A stretch of DNA of 64,000 nucleotides from Brevibacterium ravenspurgense (GTDB lineage Bacteria > Actinomycetota > Actinomycetes > Actinomycetales > Brevibacteriaceae), in contig NZ_LQQC01000007.1 of NCBI RefSeq assembly GCF_001584615.1, positions 40,221-104,220 of the forward strand. Direction: 5' to 3'. The notes beneath the pieces were generated by a model, which worked only from the letters and a program-made list of their open reading frames with translations, did no database searches and was not told where the DNA came from. Both the position numbers and the translations under genes were made by a program. Below are positions 60,762-64,000 of this stretch, piece by piece (position 1 is the first letter of the stretch; each line of letters begins with the position of its first letter).

Positions 60762-61928
60762 ATGGAGTTCGGGCTGTTTTCAGTAAGTGACGTGACCCGT
60801 GACCCCGTTTCGGGAGAAACCCCAAGCGAAGGGGCGCGGATTCGCAACCTGGTCACACAGGCGGTTTTTTCGGAAGAAGCCGGTTTCGACGTCTACGCGA
60901 TCGGTGAACACCACAATCCGCCGTTCGTGTCGTCAAGCCCAACCACGCTGTTGGCCACGATCGCTGCGAAGACAACGCGCTTGAAGGTCTCTACGTCAAC
61001 AACTCTGATCACCACCAATGACCCGGTGAAAATCGCTGAAGATTACGCCATGCTCCAGCACCTGAGTGACGGGCGCATGGACCTCATGCTGGGACGCGGA
61101 AACACGGCGCCGGTATACCCGTGGTTCGGACAAGACATTCGCCAAGGGTTGCCGCTGGCCCTAGAGAACTACAACCTGCTCCACCGCCTGTGGCGCGAAG
61201 ACGTGGTTGACTTTGAAGGGTCATTCCGCACGCCTCTTAACGGATTCACCTCAACACCTCGGCCCCTGCACGGCGTGCCACCGTTTGTGTGGCACGGGTC
61301 GATTCGCACGCCCGAAATCGCGGAACAAGCCGCCTACTACGGCAACGGGTACTTCGCCAACCACATTTTCTGGCCGTCCGAACACTCACTACGCTTGGTT
61401 AACTTCTACCGGCAACGCTACGAACACTACGGACACGGCTTAGCAAAACAAGCCATCGTGGGGCTGGGTGGGCAAGCCTTCGTTGCGCGAAAGTCACAAG
61501 AGGCGTGGGACCGGTTCCGACCGTACTTCAACGAAGCTCCGGTGTACGGGCACGGTCCATCGCTCGAAGAGTTCGTCAGCCAAACACCACTGAGCGTGGG
61601 AAGCCCGCAGGAAATAATCGAGAAGACTTTGACGTTCCAAGAAACGTTTGGAGACTACCAACGCCAAATGTTCCTCGTGGACCACGCGGGTATGCCCCAC
61701 AGCATGGTCATGGAACAGATCGAACTACTGGGATCAGAAGTCCTGCCCGTTTTGCGGAAAGAACTCGAATCCCGTCGCGACCCGGAAGTCCCCGACGCGC
61801 CAACTCACGAAAGCCTGGTACGGGCTCGCTACGGTGACACACCACCTCGGGAGCCACGACCTCGGGCTAACCGCGGTGACAACGTCACTGGAGGCTCGCC
61901 CTACCTCGACACATACCAGGAAGGATAG
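60762..61928 (+). CDS. LLM-class flavin-dependent monooxygenase (CE1758 family)
   Basis: 388 residues of the bacterial luciferase-like fold: EFGLFSVSDVTRD, IGEHHNPPFV, STSTTLITTNDPVKIAEDYA and LMLGRGNT, typical of the CE1758-type group of corynebacteria. It uses reduced FMN and oxygen on an unknown substrate. It is followed after five bases by the FMN reductase gene that should supply FMNH2, so the two form a two-component monooxygenase. GGAGG precedes ATG 60762. Confidence 0.88.
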   Translation: MEFGLFSVSDVTRDPVSGETPSEGARIRNLVTQAVFSEEAGFDVYAIGEHHNPPFVSSSPTTLLATIAAKTTRLKVSTSTTLITTNDPVKIAEDYAMLQHLSDGRMDLMLGRGNTAPVYPWFGQDIRQGLPLALENYNLLHRLWREDVVDFEGSFRTPLNGFTSTPRPLHGVPPFVWHGSIRTPEIAEQAAYYGNGYFANHIFWPSEHSLRLVNFYRQRYEHYGHGLAKQAIVGLGGQAFVARKSQEAWDRFRPYFNEAPVYGHGPSLEEFVSQTPLSVGSPQEIIEKTLTFQETFGDYQRQMFLVDHAGMPHSMVMEQIELLGSEVLPVLRKELESRRDPEVPDAPTHESLVRARYGDTPPREPRPRANRGDNVTGGSPYLDTYQEG

Positions 61929-61933
61929 TCACG

Positions 61934-62593
61934 ATGCCGAACGCCACAGTAGTGGTGATCAACGCAGGAACCAGCGAAACGTCATCGACCGCGATGTTGC
62001 TTTCGCAGATCGCTAAGAGCGTCCAAGAAGCGGGTGACAACATCACGTGCACCTCAATCAACGTGCGCGACGTGGCCCAGGATGCGATGACCGCACGGGT
62101 GAGCGGGCACAAGTCGGCTGCGCTCCAAGAGATTGAGGCCACGTTGCTCAACGCGGACGCGCTCATCGTGGGAACGCCGGTGTTCAAAGCCGGCGCAAGT
62201 GCTGTCTTTATGGCGTTCTTCCAAGCGCTGGATAACGACCTGCTTATTGGGACCCCGGTTTTGCTGGCAGGTACAGCGGGAAGCCAACGTCACGCGCTGG
62301 TAGTCGATGATCAGATACGCGGCCTGTTCGCGTACTTGCGCACATACACGACACCCACTTCGGTGTTTGCGGCCCCAGATGACTTCAACGACCCCAAATT
62401 GCGCACCCGCAGTGCTCGAGCGGCAGGCGAGCTGCTGGCGCTCATCCGCGCTGATGTGCGCGGAACTGCACGGAATACTACGTGGGACCACTACCAGCAC
62501 TCGTACGGTTCGGCCAGTGATACGGAGCTGTCGATCGACCTCGACAGCGACCTCATGCGACTGGCCACAGGCAACAGCTACAACGCGGGGTAG
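61934..62593 (+). CDS. NAD(P)H-dependent FMN reductase (CE1759 family)
   Basis: 219 residues, flavodoxin-like fold: INAGTSETSSTAMLLSQIAK binds FMN phosphate, LIVGTPVFKAGASAVFMAFF is the flavin contact loop seen in SsuE/CE1759 proteins. Supplies FMNH2 to the LLM enzyme encoded just before. A GGAAGG ribosome site precedes the ATG. Together they may handle a sulfur or nitrogen compound, but nothing in the window decides this. Confidence 0.87.
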   Translation: MPNATVVVINAGTSETSSTAMLLSQIAKSVQEAGDNITCTSINVRDVAQDAMTARVSGHKSAALQEIEATLLNADALIVGTPVFKAGASAVFMAFFQALDNDLLIGTPVLLAGTAGSQRHALVVDDQIRGLFAYLRTYTTPTSVFAAPDDFNDPKLRTRSARAAGELLALIRADVRGTARNTTWDHYQHSYGSASDTELSIDLDSDLMRLATGNSYNAG

Positions 62594-62641
62594 CGCTGCG
62601 ACACTCAAGCACGGCATAACGCTAGGAAGGACACTCACACC

Positions 62642-63745
62642 ATGGCAACTACGGCACGCGAAGAAGGCGCTCACGGGTCATATGTAAAACCTGGTGAGAG
62701 CTTTGAGCGAGACACCACGTACATTGAGGACCGGATTGTGTCCGAGGACGTTGGGGCGCTCCCTGAACCGCCAGCATCCAAGGTGGGCAGTGTTGGGTAT
62801 GGCCTGTCCAAAGGTGCTCAAGCCTGGCCGGTAGAGCCCGGTCGTTATCACCTGGTGGCTGCGCGGGCCTGCCCGTGGGCTAACCGCACACTGATCGTGC
62901 GCAGGCTTTTGGGGCTAGAAGACGTTATCAGTATTGGACTACCCGGGCCTATTCACGACTGGAAGTCGTGGACTTTTGACCTGGACCCAGACGGGGTGGA
63001 CCCGGTGCTTGGTAACCATCACCTGCGTGACAACTTCCTCAACCGCTTTGCTGACTACGACCGCGGAATCACCGTTCCGGCGATCGTAGACATTCCCACC
63101 AAGGCCGTTGTCACCAATGACTACCCGCAAATCACCCTGGACTTTTCGACCCAGTGGCGCGAATTTCACCGTCCTGACGCGCCTGATCTGTTGCCAGAAG
63201 ATGGTAGGGACGAAATGTTCGACATCATCACCCGCATCTTCACCGAGGTGAACAACGGGGTTTACCGGTGTGGTTTCGCAGGAAGTCAAGAGGCGTACGA
63301 AGAGGCCTTTGAACGCTTGTTCGTGGCTATGGACTGGTTGGAAGAGCGCTTAGCAACGAGACGCTTCCTCATGGGTGACACGATCACTGAGGCCGACGTG
63401 CGCCTGTTTACCACGCTGGTGCGGTTCGACCCGGTGTACCACGGGCACTTCAAGACCAACCGCAACAGGCTCACAGAGTTTGAAAACCTGTGGGGATACG
63501 CACGTGACCTATTCCAAACCCCGGGCTTTGGTGACACGGTGGACTTCAACCAGATCAAACAGCACTACTACGGGACTCACACGGACATTAACCCCACGGG
63601 AATTGTGCCGGTGGGTCCGGACGTGAGCGTGTGGCTTACCCCGCATGAGCGTGAGCGTTTGGGCGGTGAACCGTTTGGTGACGGCACGCCGCCGGCACCG
63701 GTGCGGGACGCAGAAAAGCCTAAGGCAAACCCGCTGTTTAACTGA
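62642..63745 (+). CDS. Xi-class glutathione S-transferase-like reductase (YqjG/ECM4 type)
   Basis: 367 residues. N-terminal thioredoxin fold with active Cys in HLVAARACPWANRTL, then the all-helical GST domain (FNQIKQHYYGTHTDINPTG). Xi enzymes reduce glutathionyl-hydroquinones; in actinobacteria, which lack glutathione, mycothiol is the probable thiol. AGGAAGG precedes ATG 62642, 48 bases after the FMN reductase gene, suggesting one transcript with the monooxygenase pair. Confidence 0.85.
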   Translation: MATTAREEGAHGSYVKPGESFERDTTYIEDRIVSEDVGALPEPPASKVGSVGYGLSKGAQAWPVEPGRYHLVAARACPWANRTLIVRRLLGLEDVISIGLPGPIHDWKSWTFDLDPDGVDPVLGNHHLRDNFLNRFADYDRGITVPAIVDIPTKAVVTNDYPQITLDFSTQWREFHRPDAPDLLPEDGRDEMFDIITRIFTEVNNGVYRCGFAGSQEAYEEAFERLFVAMDWLEERLATRRFLMGDTITEADVRLFTTLVRFDPVYHGHFKTNRNRLTEFENLWGYARDLFQTPGFGDTVDFNQIKQHYYGTHTDINPTGIVPVGPDVSVWLTPHERERLGGEPFGDGTPPAPVRDAEKPKANPLFN

Positions 63746-63762
63746 GTGAGCCGACGTGCGTG

Positions 63763-64000
63763 CTAACTGTACTGATCGGGGAGGTTAGTTAATCGTGTGA
63801 TTGGTGGCTGGCCTCCGCATGCGGAATGGGGTCGGTGGTGATTATAGTCGTGGAGCCATTTGCCAAGTGCGTTGTTGCGTTCGTTTTCTGATTGGTAGCA
63901 CCTGGCATAAGCCCACCCATCTGTGAGCGTTCGGTGAAAGCGTTCGATCTTGCCGTTCGTCTGCGGTCGGTAGGGTCGTGTCCATTTCGGAGTGATGCCC
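63763..64000 (-). CDS. IS481-family transposase, C-terminal part (cut by window end)
   Basis: 79 codons in frame to the window edge, then a TAG at 63765-63763. PYRPQTNGKIERFHRTL carries the third acidic residue of the DDE catalytic triad, and WLHDYNHHRPHSACGGQPP is the typical IS481/IS3-like end. The rest of the gene and the other end of the element lie outside the window. The element's near end is just left of 63763, close to the GST-like gene. Confidence 0.88.
   Translation of the reverse strand, partial: GITPKWTRPYRPQTNGKIERFHRTLTDGWAYARCYQSENERNNALGKWLHDYNHHRPHSACGGQPPITRLTNLPDQYS

Overview
The window is a 64-kb piece of a high-GC actinobacterial chromosome, probably of the order Micrococcales. 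Four things point there. Gene order in the first 36 kb (CoA pyrophosphatase, acs, Fic-like protein, ssd, tad genes, helicase, topA, tmk, holB) follows, from memory, the Rv3644c-Rv3672c neighbourhood of Mycobacterium. TopA has a basic Lys/Thr/Ala tail. The iron box is DtxR-type. GTG starts and 4-base stop/start overlaps are frequent. The species cannot be fixed from the sequence alone.

Layout. 1-6.1 kb: 3' part of a CoA pyrophosphatase gene, a holin-like membrane protein, acetyl-CoA synthetase, a Pro/Gln-rich membrane protein and a Fic-like protein with an altered motif. 6.3-16.1 kb: a Tad/Flp pilus cluster (ssd, tadA, tadB, tadC, DUF4244 pilin, two TadE-like pseudopilins), split between tadC and the pilin by about 5 kb flanked by a 40-bp imperfect direct repeat of the tadC 3' end. 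The inserted segment carries the N-terminal stub of a serine recombinase, an ECF sigma factor with a CU044_5270-type partner, two secreted proteins and a small membrane protein. 16.2-26 kb: DASS transporter, SDR, DUF1998 helicase, methyltransferase, topA. 26.1-32.7 kb: an orphan ectC-like gene, a DUF559/AbiEi-like gene between two arrays of a palindromic repeat, an LPXTG-anchored phytase-like esterase and a lipoate ligase-like gene. 32.7-36.6 kb: a membrane-fused thymidylate kinase and holB. 36.7-41 kb: a PdxR-like MocR regulator without the PLP lysine, divergent from pdxS (no pdxT beside it), an M20 peptidase and tRNA-Thr(CGU). 41-53.8 kb: universal stress protein, then catabolism and transport: a TetR gene divergent from a methylcrotonyl-CoA carboxylase/acyl-CoA dehydrogenase operon, an acyl-CoA ligase plus lone ketosynthase pair, a YfcC-type transporter and a second acyl-CoA dehydrogenase.

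53.8-64 kb looks accessory. It holds a two-repeat type I-E CRISPR remnant without cas genes, a lipoprotein, a small HTH gene with twin palindromes at its promoter, a ferredoxin-NADP reductase gene that has lost its 5' part, a DtxR-box-controlled siderophore ABC operon that includes a flavin amine oxidase, an LLM monooxygenase/FMN reductase pair, a Xi-class GST-like reductase, and the end of an IS481 transposase at the right edge. Base composition falls clearly in the iron operon.

The features most worth a second look are the split tad cluster, the palindromic repeat arrays around the DUF559 gene, the lysine-less PdxR, and the iron operon with its amine oxidase.
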